A stretch of DNA of 64,000 bases. Origin: Salticus scenicus. Taxonomy: Eukaryota; Arthropoda; Arachnida; Araneae; Salticidae. The stretch covers positions 273,308,195 to 273,372,194 of the forward strand of contig OZ005656.1 of assembly GCA_963930645.1 (NCBI GenBank). The letters run 5' to 3'. Under the pieces are notes generated by a model. It did not search any database. It worked only from the letters and a program-made list of their open reading frames with translations, and had not been told where the DNA came from. Both the position numbers and the translations under genes were made by a program. Below, in pieces: positions 12,920 to 26,490 of this stretch (position 1 is its first letter; each line of letters begins with the position of its first letter).

Positions 12920-13341
12920 ATATCCACATTCACTTTTTATTTCATTTGAAATCTAAAGCATAAAACTTTTATTATTTTCATAAGGGATACGTAGTATTTC
13001 ATTTTATTTCATTATTCCATTCATTTATTTCATGAATACCAGATATCTATTTCAAATTTTAATAATAATTTATTTTTATATTTTTGTATTTTACACAGCA
13101 AATGCATTTTATATGAATATTTTTTACTTTATATCCACATTCACTTTTTATCTCATTTGAAATCTAAAGCATAAAACTTTTATTATTTTCATAAGGGATA
13201 CGTAGTATTTCATTTTATTTCATTATTCCATTCATTTATTTCATGAATACCAGATATCTATTTCAAATTTTAATAATAATTTATTTTTATATTTTTGTTT
13301 TTTACACAGCAAATGCATTTTATATGAATATTTTTTACTTT
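12920..13341 (+). repeat. Two adjacent reference monomers, 211 bp each
   Basis: Units 12920-13130 and 13131-13341 are typical and useful as a reference register. Taking the first base of ATATCCACATTC as position 1, the TTTCATTTGAAA dyad begins near 20, the CATAAGGGATACGTAG box near 60, ATTCCATTCATTT near 94, the palindrome AGATATCT at 122 (13252-13259) and the palindrome AAATGCATTT at 181 (13311-13320). The stretch between the two palindromes is almost pure A/T. The phase was chosen for convenience; a tandem repeat has no natural start. The length fits one nucleosome plus linker, which is an inference from length only. Confidence 0.9.
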
Positions 13342-13863
13342 ATATCCACATTCACTTTTTATTTCATTTGAAATCTAATGCATCAAACTTTTATTATTTT
13401 CATATTATGTGGTATTTCTTTTATCTCATTATTCCATTCATTTATTTCATGAATACCAGATATCTATTTCAAATTTAAAAAATATTTTTTTTATACTTTT
13501 ATAATTTACACAGCAAATGAATTTTCAATGAATATATTTTTACTGTATATCCACATTCACTTTTTACTTCATTTGAATCTAATACATAAAACTTTTATTA
13601 TTATCATAAACAATATGTAGCATTTCATTTTATTTCATTATTCCATTCATTTAGATAATGAATACCAGATATCTATTTCAAATTTTAATAATTAATAATT
13701 ATTATATTTTTGTAATTTACACTGCAAATGAATTTAGTTAATGAATACCAGATATCTATTTCAAATTTTAATAATTAATAATTTTTATATTTTTGTAATT
13801 TACACAGCAAATGCATTATATAAATATATTTTTTACTTTATATCCACATTCACTTTTTATTTC

Positions 13864-14074
13864 ATTTGAAATCGAATGCATAAAACTTTTATTATTTTCA
13901 TAAGGGATATGTAGTATTTCATTTTATTTCATTATTCCATTCATTTATTTCATGAATACCAGATATCTATTTGAAATTTTAAGAATAATTTATTTATATA
14001 TTTTTGTATTTTACACAGCAAATGCATGTTATATGAATATTTTTTACTTTATATCCACATTCACTTTTTATTTC
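13864..14074. repeat. Monomer present in HOR copy 2, missing from copy 1
   Basis: The flanks match copy 1 near 5051, but copy 2 contains one full extra unit with the diagnostic ATCGAATGCATAAAAC and TTAAGAATAATTTATTTATA variants. The landmark offset between copies grows by one monomer here (to 9024). The same unit is present near 29694, 40795 and 55977. Removal in copy 1 by unequal exchange between neighbouring monomers is the simplest reading. Confidence 0.82.
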
Positions 14075-17000
14075 ATTTGAAATCTAATGCAGAAAACTTT
14101 TATTATTTTCATAAGGGATACGTAGTATTTAATTATATTTCATTATTCCATTCCTTTATTTCATGAATACCAGATATCTATTTCAAATTTTAATAACAAT
14201 TTATTTTTATATTTTTGTATTTTTCACAGCAAATGCATTTATATGAATTTTTTTACGTTATATTCACTTTCACTTTTTATTTCATTTGATATCTAATGCA
14301 TAAAACTTTTATTATTTTCAGAAGGGATATGTAGTATTTTATTTCATTTCATTATTCCTTTCATTTATTTAATGAATACCAGATATCTATTTCAAATTTA
14401 TAAAATATTTCCTTTTTTTTTTTTATAATTTACACAGCAAATGAATTTTAAATGAATATTTTATACTTTATATCCACATTCACTTTTTATTTCATTTCAA
14501 ATCTAATGCATAAAACATTTATTATATTCATAATGAATATGTAGTATTTCATTTTATTTCATTATTTCATTCATTTATTTAATGAATTCCAGATATCTAT
14601 TTCAAATTTTAATAATAATTTATTTTTATATATTTGTAATTTACACAGCAAATGCAATTTATATAAATATCTTTACTTTATATCTACATTCACTTGTTAT
14701 TTCATTTGAAATCTAATGCATAAAACTTTTATTATTTTCATAAGGGATACGTAGTATTTTATTTTATTTCATTATTCCATTCATTTATTTAATAAATACC
14801 AGATATCTATTGCAAATTTTAATAACAATTTATTTTTGTATTTTTGTATTTTACACACAAAATGCATTTTATATGAATATTTTTTACTTTATTTCCACAT
14901 TCACTTTTTATTTCATTTAAAATCTAAAGCATAAAACTTTTATTATTTTCATAAGGGATACGTAGTATTTCATTTTATTTCATTATTCCAGTCATTTATT
15001 TCATGAATACCAGATATCTATTTCAAATTTTAATAATAATTTATTTTTATATTTTTGTATTTTACACAGCAAATGCATTTTATAAGAATATTTTTTACTT
15101 CATATCCACATTCACTTTTTACTTCATTTGAAATCTAATACATAAAACTTTTATTATTTTCATAAACAATATGTAGCATTTCATTTTATTTCATTATTCC
15201 AGTCACTTATTTAATGAATACCAGATATCTGTTTCAAATTTTAATAATAATTTTTTTTTTTTTTTTTTTGTAATTTATACAGCAAATGCATTTTATAAGA
15301 ATATTTTTTACTTCATATCCACATTCACTTTTTACTTCATTTGAAATCTAATAAATAAAACTTTTAATATTTTCATAAACAATATGTAGCATTTCATTTT
15401 ATTTCATTATTCCATTGATTTAGTTAATGAATACCAGATATCTATTTCAAATTTTAATAATTAATAATTTTTATATTTTTGTAATTTACACAGCAGATGC
15501 ATTATATAAAAATATTTTTTCTTTATATCCTTATTAACTTTTTATTTCATTTGAATTGGAATGCATAAAACTTTTATTATTTTCATAAGAGATATGTAGT
15601 ATTTCATTTTATTTCATTATTCCATTCATTTATTTCATGAATACCAGATATCTATTTCAAATTTTAATAATAATTTATTTATATAGTTTTGTATTTTACA
15701 CAGCAAATGCATCTTATATGAATACTTTTTAATTTATATCCACATTCACTTTTTATTTCATTTGAAATCTAATGCAGAAAACTTTTATTATTTTCATAAG
15801 GGATACGTAGTATTTATTTTATTTCATTATTCCATTCATTTATTTCATGAATACCAGATATCTATTTCAAATTTTAATAACAATTTATTTTTATATTTTT
15901 GTATTTTACACAGCAAATGCATTTATATGAGTTTTTATACGTTATATCCACTTTCACTTTTTATTTCATTTGATATCTAATGCATAAAACTTTTATTATT
16001 TTCAGAAGGAATATGTAGTATTTCATTTTATTTCATTATTCTATTCATTTATTTAATAAATACCAGATATCTATTTCAAATTTAAAAATAAAATTAATTT
16101 TATATTTTTATAATTTACACAGCAAATTAATTTTAAAGGAATATTTTTTACTTTATATCCACATTCCTTTTTCACTTCATTTGAAATCTAATTCATAAAA
16201 CTTTTATTATTTTCATAAACAAAATGTAGTATTTCATTTTATTTTATTATTCCAGTCATTTATTTATTAAATACCAGATATCTGTTTCAAATTTTAATAA
16301 TAATTTATTTTTATATTTTTGTAATTTATACAGCAAATGCTATTTATAAGAATATTTTTTACTTCATACCCGCATTCACTTTTTACTTCATTTGAAACCT
16401 AATACATAAAACTTTTATTATTTTCATAAACAATATGTAGCATTTCATTTAATTTCATTATTCCATTCTTTTATTTCATGAATACCAGATATCTATTTCA
16501 AATTTTAATAATAATTTATTTATATATTTTTGTATTTTACACAGCAAATGCATGTTATATGAATACTTTTAACTGTATATCCACATTCACTTTTTATTTC
16601 ATTTGTATTGCAATGCAGAAAACTTTTATTATTTTCATAAACAAAATGTAGTGTTTCATTTTATTTTATTATTCCAGTCATTTATTTATTAAATACCAGA
16701 TATCTGTTTCAAATTTTAATAATAATTTATTTTTATATTTTTATAATTTACACAGCAAATGCATTTTTTATGAATATTTTTTACTTTATATCCACATTCA
16801 CTTTTTATTTCATTTGTATTCTAATGCATAAAACTTTTATTATTTTCATAAGGAATACGTAGTATTTCATTTTATTTCATTATTCCATTCATTTATTTTA
16901 TGAATACCAGATATCTATTTCAAAAATTAATAATAATTTATTTTTATATTTTTTAATTTATACAGGATATTTTTGTAATTTATACATTTTATAAGAATAT

Positions 17001-17568
17001 TTTTTACTTCCTATCCACATTCACTTTTTACTTCATCTGAAATCTAATACATAAAACTTTTATTATTTTCATAAACAAATTGTAGCATTTCATTTTATTT
17101 CATAATTCCAGTCATTTATTTAATGAATTCCAGATATCTATTTCAAATTTTAATAATAATTTATTTTTATATATTTGTAATTTACACAACAAATGCAATT
17201 TATATGAATATCTTTACTTTATATCCACATTCACTTTCTATTTCATTTGAAATCTAATGCATAAAACTTTTATTATTTTCATAAGGGTTACGTAGTATTT
17301 TATTTTATTTCATTATTCCATTCATTTATTTAATAAATACCAGATATCTATGTCAAATTTTAATAACATTTTATTTTTATATTTTTGTATTTTACACACA
17401 AAATGCATTTTATATGAATATTTTTTACTTTATATCCACATTCACTTTTTATTTCATTTGAAATCTAAAGCATAAAACTTTTATTATTTTCATAAGGGAT
17501 ACGTAGTATTTCATTTTATTTCATTATTCCATTCATTTATTTCATGAATACCAGATATCTATTTCAAA

Positions 17569-17779
17569 TTTTAATAATAATTTATTTTTATATTTTTGTT
17601 TTATACACAGCAAATGCATTTTATATGAATATTTTTTACTTTATATCCACATTCACATTTTATTTCATTTGAAATCTAATGCATCAAACTCTTATTATTT
17701 TCATATGGGATATGTGGTATTTCATTTTATTTTATTATTCCATTCATTTATTTCATGAATACCAGATATCTATTTCAAA
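17569..17779. repeat. Second monomer present in HOR copy 2, missing from copy 1
   Basis: Copy 1 passes near 8547 directly from an AAGGGATACGTAG monomer into the TTTAAAAAATATTTTTT tail. Copy 2 carries an intervening unit with GTTTTATACACAG, CACATTTTATTTC and CATATGGGATATGTGG. The two CAAATTT points at 17565 and 17776 are 211 bp apart. The same unit occurs near 34145-34330 and 45245-45430. Confidence 0.8.
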
Positions 17780-18042
17780 TTTAAAAAATATTTTTTTTAT
17801 ACTTTTATAATTTACACAGCAAATGAATTTTAAATGAATATATTTTTACTGTATATCCACATTCACTTTTTACTTCATTTGAAATCTAATTCGTAAAACT
17901 TTTATTATTATCATAAACAATATGTAGCATTTCATTTTATTTCATTTTTCCAGTCTTTTATTTAATGAATACCTGATATATAATTCGAATTACTACTAAT
18001 CTACTTTTATATTTTTGTAATTTATACAGCAATTGCATTTTA

Positions 18043-21000
18043 TAAGAATATTTTTTACTTCATATCCACATTCACTTTTTACTTCATTTGAAATCTAATA
18101 AATAAAACTTTTATTATTTTCATAAACAATATGTAACATTTCATTTTATTTCATTATTCCAGTCATTTAGTTAATGAATACACGATATCTATTTCAAATT
18201 TTAATAATTAATAATTTTTATATTTTTCTAATTTACACTCCAAATGCATTTAGTTAACGAATACCAGATACCTATTTCAAAATTTAATAATTGATAATTT
18301 TTATATGTTTGTAATTTGCACGCAAAATTATAAAAATATTTTTTACGTTATATCCACTTTCACTTTTTATTTCATTTGAAATCTAATGCATAAAACTTTT
18401 ATTATTTTCATAAGGGATACGTAGTATTTTATTTTATTTCATTATTCCATTCATTTATTTAATAAATACCAGATATCTATTTCAAATTTTTATAACAATT
18501 TATTTTTGTATGTTTGTATTTTACACACAAAATGCATTTATATGAATATTTTTTACTTTATATCCACATTCACTTTTTATTTCATTTGAAATCTAAAGCA
18601 TAAAACTTTTATTATTTTCATAAGGGTTACGTAGTATTTCATTTTATTTCATTATTCCATTCATTTATTTCATGAATACCAGATATCTATTTCAAATTTT
18701 AATAATAATTTATTTTTATATTTTTGTTTTTTACACAGCAAATGCATTTTATATGAATATTTTAAACTTTATATCCACATTCACTTTTTATTTCATTTGA
18801 AATCTAATGCCTCAAACTCTTATTATTTTCATATGGGATATGTGGTATTTCATTTTATTTTATTATTCCATAATGTATTTTAAATGAATATTTTTTTACT
18901 TTATATCCACATTCACTTTTTACTTCATTTGAATCTAATACATAAAACTTTTATTATTTTCAAAAAAAAAAAAAAAAAAAAAAAAATGTAGTATTTCATT
19001 TTATTTCATTATTCCAGTCATTTATTTAATGGATTCCAGATATCCATTTCAAATTTTAATAATAATTTATTTTTATATATTTGTAATTTACACACCAAAT
19101 GCAATTTATATGAATATCTTTACTTTATATCCACATTAACTTTTTATTTCATTTGAAATCTAATGCATAAAACTTTTATTATTTTCATAAGTGTTACGTA
19201 GTATTTTATTTTATTTCATTATTCCAGTCATTTATTTCATGAATACCAGATATCTATTCCAAATTTTAATAATAATTTATTTTTATATTTTTGTATTTTA
19301 CACAGCAAATGCATTTTATAAGAATATTTTTTACTTCATATCCACATTCACTTTTTACTTCATTTGAAATCTAATACATAAAACTTTTATTATTTTCATA
19401 AACAATATGTAGCATTTCATTTTATTTCATTATTCCAGTCACTTATTTAATGAAAACCAGATATCTGTTTCAAATTTTAATAATATTTTTTTTTTATATT
19501 TTTGTAATTTATACAGCAAATGCATTTTATAAGAATATTTTTTACTTCATATCCACATTCACTTTTTACTTCATTTGAAATCTAATAAATAAAACTTTTA
19601 ATATTTTCATAAAGAATACGTAGCATTTCATTTTATTTCATTATTCCATTGATTTAGTTAATGAATACCAGATATCTATTTCAAATTTTAATAATTAATA
19701 ATTTTTATATTTTTGTAATTTACACAGCAGATGCATTATATAAAAATATTTTTTCTTTATATCCTTATTCACTTTTTACTTCATTTGAATCTAATACATA
19801 AAACTTTTATTATTTTCAAAAAAAAAAAAAATGTAGTATTTCATTTTATTTTATTATTCCAGTCATTTATTTAATGAATACCAGATATCTATTTCAAATT
19901 TTAATAATAATTTATTTTTATATTTTTGTAATTTACACAGCAAATGCATTTTTTATGAATATTTTTTACTTTATATCCACATTCACTTTTATTTCATTTG
20001 AAATCTAATGCATTAAACTTTTATTCTTTTCATATGGGATATGTGGTATTTCTTTTATCTCATTATTCCATTCATTTATTTAATAAATACCAGATATCTG
20101 TTTCAAATTTTAATAGCATTTTATTTTTATATTTTTGTATTTTACACACAAAATGCATTTTATATGAATATTTTTTACTTTATATCCACATTCACTTTTT
20201 ATTTCATTTGAAATCTAAAGCATAAAACTTTTATTATTTTCATAAGGGATACGAAGTATTTCATTTTATTTCATTATTCCATTCATTTATTTCATGAATA
20301 CCAGATATCTATTTCAAATTTTAATAATAATTTATTTTTATATTTTTGTATTTTACACAGCAAATGCATTTTATATGAATATTTTTTACTTTATATCCAC
20401 ATTCACTTTTTATCTCATTTGAAATCTAAAGCATAAAACTTTTATTATTTTCATAAGGGATAAGTAGTATTTCATTTTATTTCATTATTCCATTCATTTA
20501 TTTCATGAATACCAAATATCTATTTCAAATTTTAATAATAATTTATTTTTATATTTTTGTTTTTTACACAGCAAATGCATTTTATATGAATATTTTTTAC
20601 TTTATATCCACATTCATTTTTATTTCATTTGAAATCTAATGCATCAAACTTTTATTGTTTTCATATGGGATATGTGGTATTTCTTTTATCTCATTATTCC
20701 ATTCATTTATTTCATGAATACCAGATATATATTTCAAATTTAAAAAATATTTTTTTTATACTTTTATAATTTACACAGCAAATGAATTTTCAATGAATAT
20801 ATTTTTACTGTATATCCACGTTCACTTTTTACTTCATTTGAATCTAATACATAAAACTTTTATTATTATCATAAACAATATGTAGCATTTCATTTTATTT
20901 CATTATTCCATTCATTTAGATAATAAATACCAGATATCTATTTCAAATTTTAATAATTAATAATTATTATATTTTTGTAATTTATACAGCAAATGCATTT

Positions 21001-24000
21001 TATAAGAATATTTTTTACTTCATATCCACATTCACTTTTTACTTCATTTGAAATCTAATAAATAAAACTTTTAATATTTTCATAAACAATATGTAGCATT
21101 TCATTTTATTTCATTATTCCATTGATTTAGTTAATGAATACCAGATATCTATTTCATATTTTAATAATTAATAATTTTTATATTTTTGTAATTTACACAG
21201 CAAATGCATTTAGTTAATGAATACCAGATATCTATTTCAAATTTTAATAATTAATAATTTTTATATTTTTGTAATTTACACAGCAGATGCATTATATAAA
21301 AATATTTTTTCTTTATATCCTTATTCACTTTTTATTTCATTTGAATTCGAATGCATAAAAATTTTATTATTTTCATAAGAGATATGTAGTATTTCATTTT
21401 ATTTCATTATTCCATTCATTTATTTCATGAATACCAGATATCTATTTCAAATTTTAATAATAATTTATTTATATAGTTTTGTATTTTACACAGCAAATGC
21501 ATCTTATATAAATACTTTTTAATTTATATCCACATTCACTTTTTATTTCATTTGAAATCTAATGCAGAAAACTTTTATTATTTTCATAAGGGATACGTAG
21601 TATTTAATTTTATTTCATTATTCCATTCATTTATTTCATGAATACCAGATATCTATTTCAAATTTTAATAACAATTTATTTTTATATTTTTGTATTTTAC
21701 ACAGCAAATGCATTTATATGAATTTTTTTACGTTATATCCACTTTCACTTTTTATTTCATTTGATATCTAATGCATAAAACTTTTATTATTTTCAGAAGG
21801 GATATGTAGTATTTCATTTTATTTCGTTATTCTATTCATTTATTTAATAAATACCAGATATCTATTCAAATTTAAAAAAAAATTAATTTTATATTTTTAT
21901 AATTTACACAGAAAATGAATTTTAAATGAATATTTTTTACTTTATATCCACATTCCTTTTTCACTTCATTTGAAATCTAATACATAAAACTTTTATTATT
22001 TTCATAAACAAAATGTAGTATTTCATTTTATTTTATTATTCCAGTCATTTATTTATTAAATACCAGATATCTGTTTCAAATTTTAATAATAATTTATTTT
22101 TATATTTTTGTAATTTATACAGCAAATGCTATTTATAAGAATATATTTTACTTCATACCCGCATTCACTTTTTACTTCATTTGAAACCTAATACATAAAA
22201 CTTTTATTATTTTCATAAACAATATGTAGCATTTCATTTAATTTAATTACTCCATTCTTTTATTTCATGAATACCAGATATCTATTTCAAATTTTAATAA
22301 TAATTTATTTTTATATTTTTATAATTTACACAGCAAATGCATTTTTTATGAATATTTTTTACTTTATATCCACATTCACTTTCTATTTCATTTGAAATCT
22401 AATGCATAAAACTTTTATTATTTTCATAAGGGTTACGTAGTATTTTATTTTATTTCATTATTTCATTCATTTATTTAATAAATACCAGATATCTATTTCA
22501 AATTTTAATAACAATTTATTTTTATATTTTTGTATTTTACACAGAAAATGCATTTTATATGAATATTTTTTACTTTATATCCACATTCACTTTTTATTTC
22601 ATTTGAAATTTAAAGCATAAAACTTTTATTATTTTCATAAGGGATACGTAGTATTTCATTTTATTTCATTATTCCATTCATTTATTTCATGAATACCAGA
22701 TATCTATTTCAAATTTTAATAATAATTTATTTTAATATTTTTGTTTTTTACACAGCAAATGCATTTTATATGAATATTTTTTACTTTATATCCACATTCA
22801 CTTTTTATTTCATTTGAAATCTAATGCCTCAAACTCTTATTATTTCCTATGGGATATGTGGTATTTCATTTTATTTTATTATTCCATTCATTTATTTCAT
22901 GAATACCAGATATCTATTACAAATTTTAAAAATATTTTTTTTTATACTTTTATAATTTACACAGCAAATGAATTTTAAATGAATATATTTTTACTGTATA
23001 TCCACATTCACTTTTTACTTCATTTGAAATCTAATACGTAAAACTTTTATTATTATCATAAACAATATGTAGCATTTCATTTTATTTCATTTTTCCAGTC
23101 TTTTATTTAATGAATACCTGATATATAATTCGAATTACTACTAATCTACTTTTATACTTTTATAATTTACACAGCAAATGAATTTTAAATGAATATATTT
23201 TTACTTCATATCCACATTCACATTTTACTTCAATTGAAATCTAATACATAAAACTTTTATTATTTTTATAAACAATATGTAGCATTTCATTTTATTTCAT
23301 TATTCCAGTCATTTATTTAATGAATACCAGATATCTATTTCAAATTTTAATAATAAATTATTTTTAAATTTTTGTAATTTATACAACAAATGCATTTTTA
23401 AGAATATTTTTTACTTCATATCCACATTCACTTTTTACTTCATTTGAAATCTAATAAATAAAACTTTTAATATTTTCATAAACAATATGTAGCATTTCAT
23501 TTTATTTCATTATTCCATTGATTTAGTTAATGAATACCAGATATCTATTTCATATTTTAATAATTAATAATTTTTATATTTTTGTAATTTACACAGCAAA
23601 TGCATTTAGTTAATGAATACCAGATATCTATTTCAAATTTTAATAATTAATAATTTTTATATTTTTGTAATTTACACAGCAGATGCATTATATAAAAATA
23701 TTTTTTCTTTATATCCTTATTCACTTTTTATTTCATTTGAATTCGAATGCATAAAAATTTTATTATTTTCATAAGAGATATGTAGTATTTCATTTTATTT
23801 CATTATTCCATTCATTTATTTAATAAATACCAGATATCTATTTCAAATTTTAATAACAATTTATTTTTGTATGTTTGTATTTTACACACAAAATGCATTT
23901 ATATGAATATTTTTTACTTTATATCCACATTCACTTTTTATTTCATTTGAAATCTAAAGCATAAATCTTTTATTATTTTCATAAACAATATGTAGCATTT

Positions 24001-26199
24001 CATTTTATTTCATTATTCCAGTCATTTATTTAATGAATACTAGATATCTGTTTCAAATTTTAATAATATATATATTTTTTTATATTTTTGTAATTTATAC
24101 AGCAAATGCATTTATATGAATTTTTTTACGTTATATCCACTTTCACTTTTTATTTCATTTGATATCTAATGCATAAAACTTTTATTATTTTCAGAAGGGA
24201 TATGAAGTATTTCATTTTATTTCATTATTCTATTCTTTTATTTCATAAATACCAGATATCTATTTCAAATTTAAAAAGAAATTTAATTTTAGATTTTTAT
24301 AATTTACACAGCAAATGAATTTTAAATGAATATTTTGTACTTTATATCCACATTCATTTTTCACTTCATTTGAAATCTAATACATAAAACTTTTATTATT
24401 TTCATAAACAAAATGTAGTATTTCATTTTATTTTATTATTCCAGTCATTTATTTATTGAATACCAGATATCTGTTTTAAATTTTAATAATAATTTATTTT
24501 ATATTTTTGTAATTTATACAGCAAATTCTATTTATAAGAATATTTTTTACTTCATACCCGCATCCACTTTTTACTTCATTTGAAACCTAATACATAAAAC
24601 TTTTATTATTTTCATAAACAATATGTAGCATTTCATTTAATTTCATTATTCCATTCTTTTATTTCATGAATACCAGATATCTATTTCAAATTTTAATAAT
24701 AATTTATTTTTATATTTTTGTATTTTACACAGCAAATGCATGTTATATGAATAGTTTTTACTTTATATCCACATTCACTTTTTATTTCATTTGAATTGTA
24801 ATGCAGAAAACTTTTATTATTTTCATAAGGAATACGTAGTATTTCATTTTATTTCATTATTCCATTCATTTATTTTATGAATACCAGATATCTATTTCAA
24901 ACTTTAATAATAATTTATTTTTATATTTTTGTAATTTATACAGGATATTTTTGTAATTTATGCATTTTATAAGAATATTTTTTACTTCCTATCCACATTC
25001 ACTTTTTACTTCATTTGAAATCTAATAAATAAAACTTTTAATATTTTCATAAACAATATGTAGCATTTCATTTTATTTCATTATTCCATTCATTTAGTTA
25101 ATGAATACCAGATATCTATTTCAAATTTTAATAATTAATAATTTTTATATTTTTGTAATTTACACAACAAAATTATAAAAATATTTTTTACTTTATATCC
25201 ACATTCACTTTTCATTTCATTTGAAATCGAATGCATAAAACTTTTATTATTTTCATAAGGGATATGTACTATTTCATTTTATTTCATTATTCCATTCATT
25301 TATTTAATGAATACCAGATATCTATTTCAAAAATTCAAAATAATTTATTTTTATATTTTTATAATTTACGCAGCAAATGTATTTTAAATGAATATTTTTT
25401 TACTTTATATCCACATTCACTTTTTACTTCATTTGAATCTAATACATAAAACTTTTATTATATTCAAAAAAAAAAAAAAAAAAAATGTAGTATTTCATTT
25501 TATTTCATTATTCCAGTCATTTATTTAATGGATTCCAGATATCCATTTCAAATTTTAATAATAATTTATTTTTATTTTTTTTTTTTTACACAGCAAATGC
25601 ATTTTATATGAATATTTTTTACTTTATATCCACATTCACTTTTTATTTCATTTGAAATCTAATGCATAAAACTTTTAATTTTTTCATAAGTGTTACGTAG
25701 TATTTTATTTTATTACATTATTCCATTCATTTATTTAATAAATACCAGATATCTATTTCAAATTTTAATAACATTTTATTTTTACATTTTTGTATTTTAC
25801 ACACAAAATGCATTTTATATGAATATTTTTTACTTTATATCCACATTCACTTTTTATTTCATTTGAAATCTAAAGCATAAAACTTTTATTATTTTCATAA
25901 GGGATACGTAGTATTTCATGTTATTTCATTATTCCATTCATTTATTTCATGAATACCAGATATCTATTTCAAATTTTAATAATAATTTATTTTTATATTT
26001 TTGTATTTTACACAGCAAATGCATTTTAAATGAATATTTTTTACTTTATATCCACATTCACTTTTTATCTCATTTGAAATCTAAAGCATAAAACTTTTAT
26101 TATTTTCATAAGGGATACGTAGTATTTCATTTTATTTCATTATTCCATTCATTTATTTCATGAATACCAGATATCTATTTCAAATTTTAATAATAATTT
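18043..26199. repeat. Mosaic block of rearranged HOR segments
   Basis: The block opens like a third HOR copy (18043 to about 18600 matches 1 to about 555) and then changes register repeatedly. Approximate matches to copy 1 are: 18770-19210 with 3.54-3.98 kb, 19210-19800 with 5.95-6.51 kb, 20080-20960 with 4.0-4.9 kb, 20970-22300 with 6.25-7.7 kb, 22360-23150 with 8.2-8.75 kb, 24110-24830 with 1.8-2.5 kb, and 25620-26199 with 3.9-4.47 kb. Joins keep monomer phase, as expected of unequal homologous exchange. Segment limits are by eye and good to about 50 bp. Confidence 0.75.
25296..25375. repeat. Ancestral 80-bp segment retained in a full-length monomer
   Basis: This unit (also near 51600) keeps the segment missing from the 132-bp monomers while sharing their diagnostic right flank and the poly-A monomer that follows. 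It is therefore the best candidate for the pre-deletion form. It reads CAAAAATTCAAAATAA in place of CAAATTTTAATAATAA and has TTTACGCAGCAAATG. Confidence 0.75.
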
Positions 26200-26490
26200 A
26201 TTTATATAGTTTTGTATTTTCAATGCAAATGCATCTTATATGAATACTTTTTACTATATATTCACATTCACTTGTTATTTCATTTGAAATATAATGCAGA
26301 AAACTTTTATTATTTTCATAAGGGATACGTAGTATTTAATTTTATTTCATTATTCCATTCATTTATTTCATGAATACCAGATATCTATTTCAAATTTTAA
26401 TAACAATTTATTTTTTTTATTTTTGTATTTTACACAGCAAATGCATTTATATGAATTTTTTTACGTTATATCCACTTTCATTTTTTTTTC

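Larger units (their letters stand above)
8809..18042. repeat. Higher-order repeat, copy 2 (9.23 kb)
   Basis: This is the second tandem copy of the unit at 1-8808, with the same variants in the same order. It is longer mainly through two extra 211-bp monomers, at 13864-14074 and about 17569-17779, and a poly-A tract of 28 rather than 19 A. Small differences include a 6-bp loss in the CATATGGGATATG box near 13404. Both extra monomers also occur at the matching place in the 26.5-48.7 kb duplication and at 56-60 kb, so loss from copy 1 is simpler than gain in copy 2. Confidence 0.88.

Noticed and set aside
13252..13320. TATA-like and palindromic motifs as promoters or origins
   Set aside because: They occur in nearly every one of about 300 monomers and no transcript or gene is associated, so no single site can be supported as a regulatory element.
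19998..20225. Open frames of 67-84 codons at 19998, 25231, 31896, 37260, 39384, 42997, 48361, 48697 and 51534
   Set aside because: All lie in the same monomer register and are related to each other by satellite homology. Some depend on poly-A length to stay open. No promoter, codon bias or domain supports coding.
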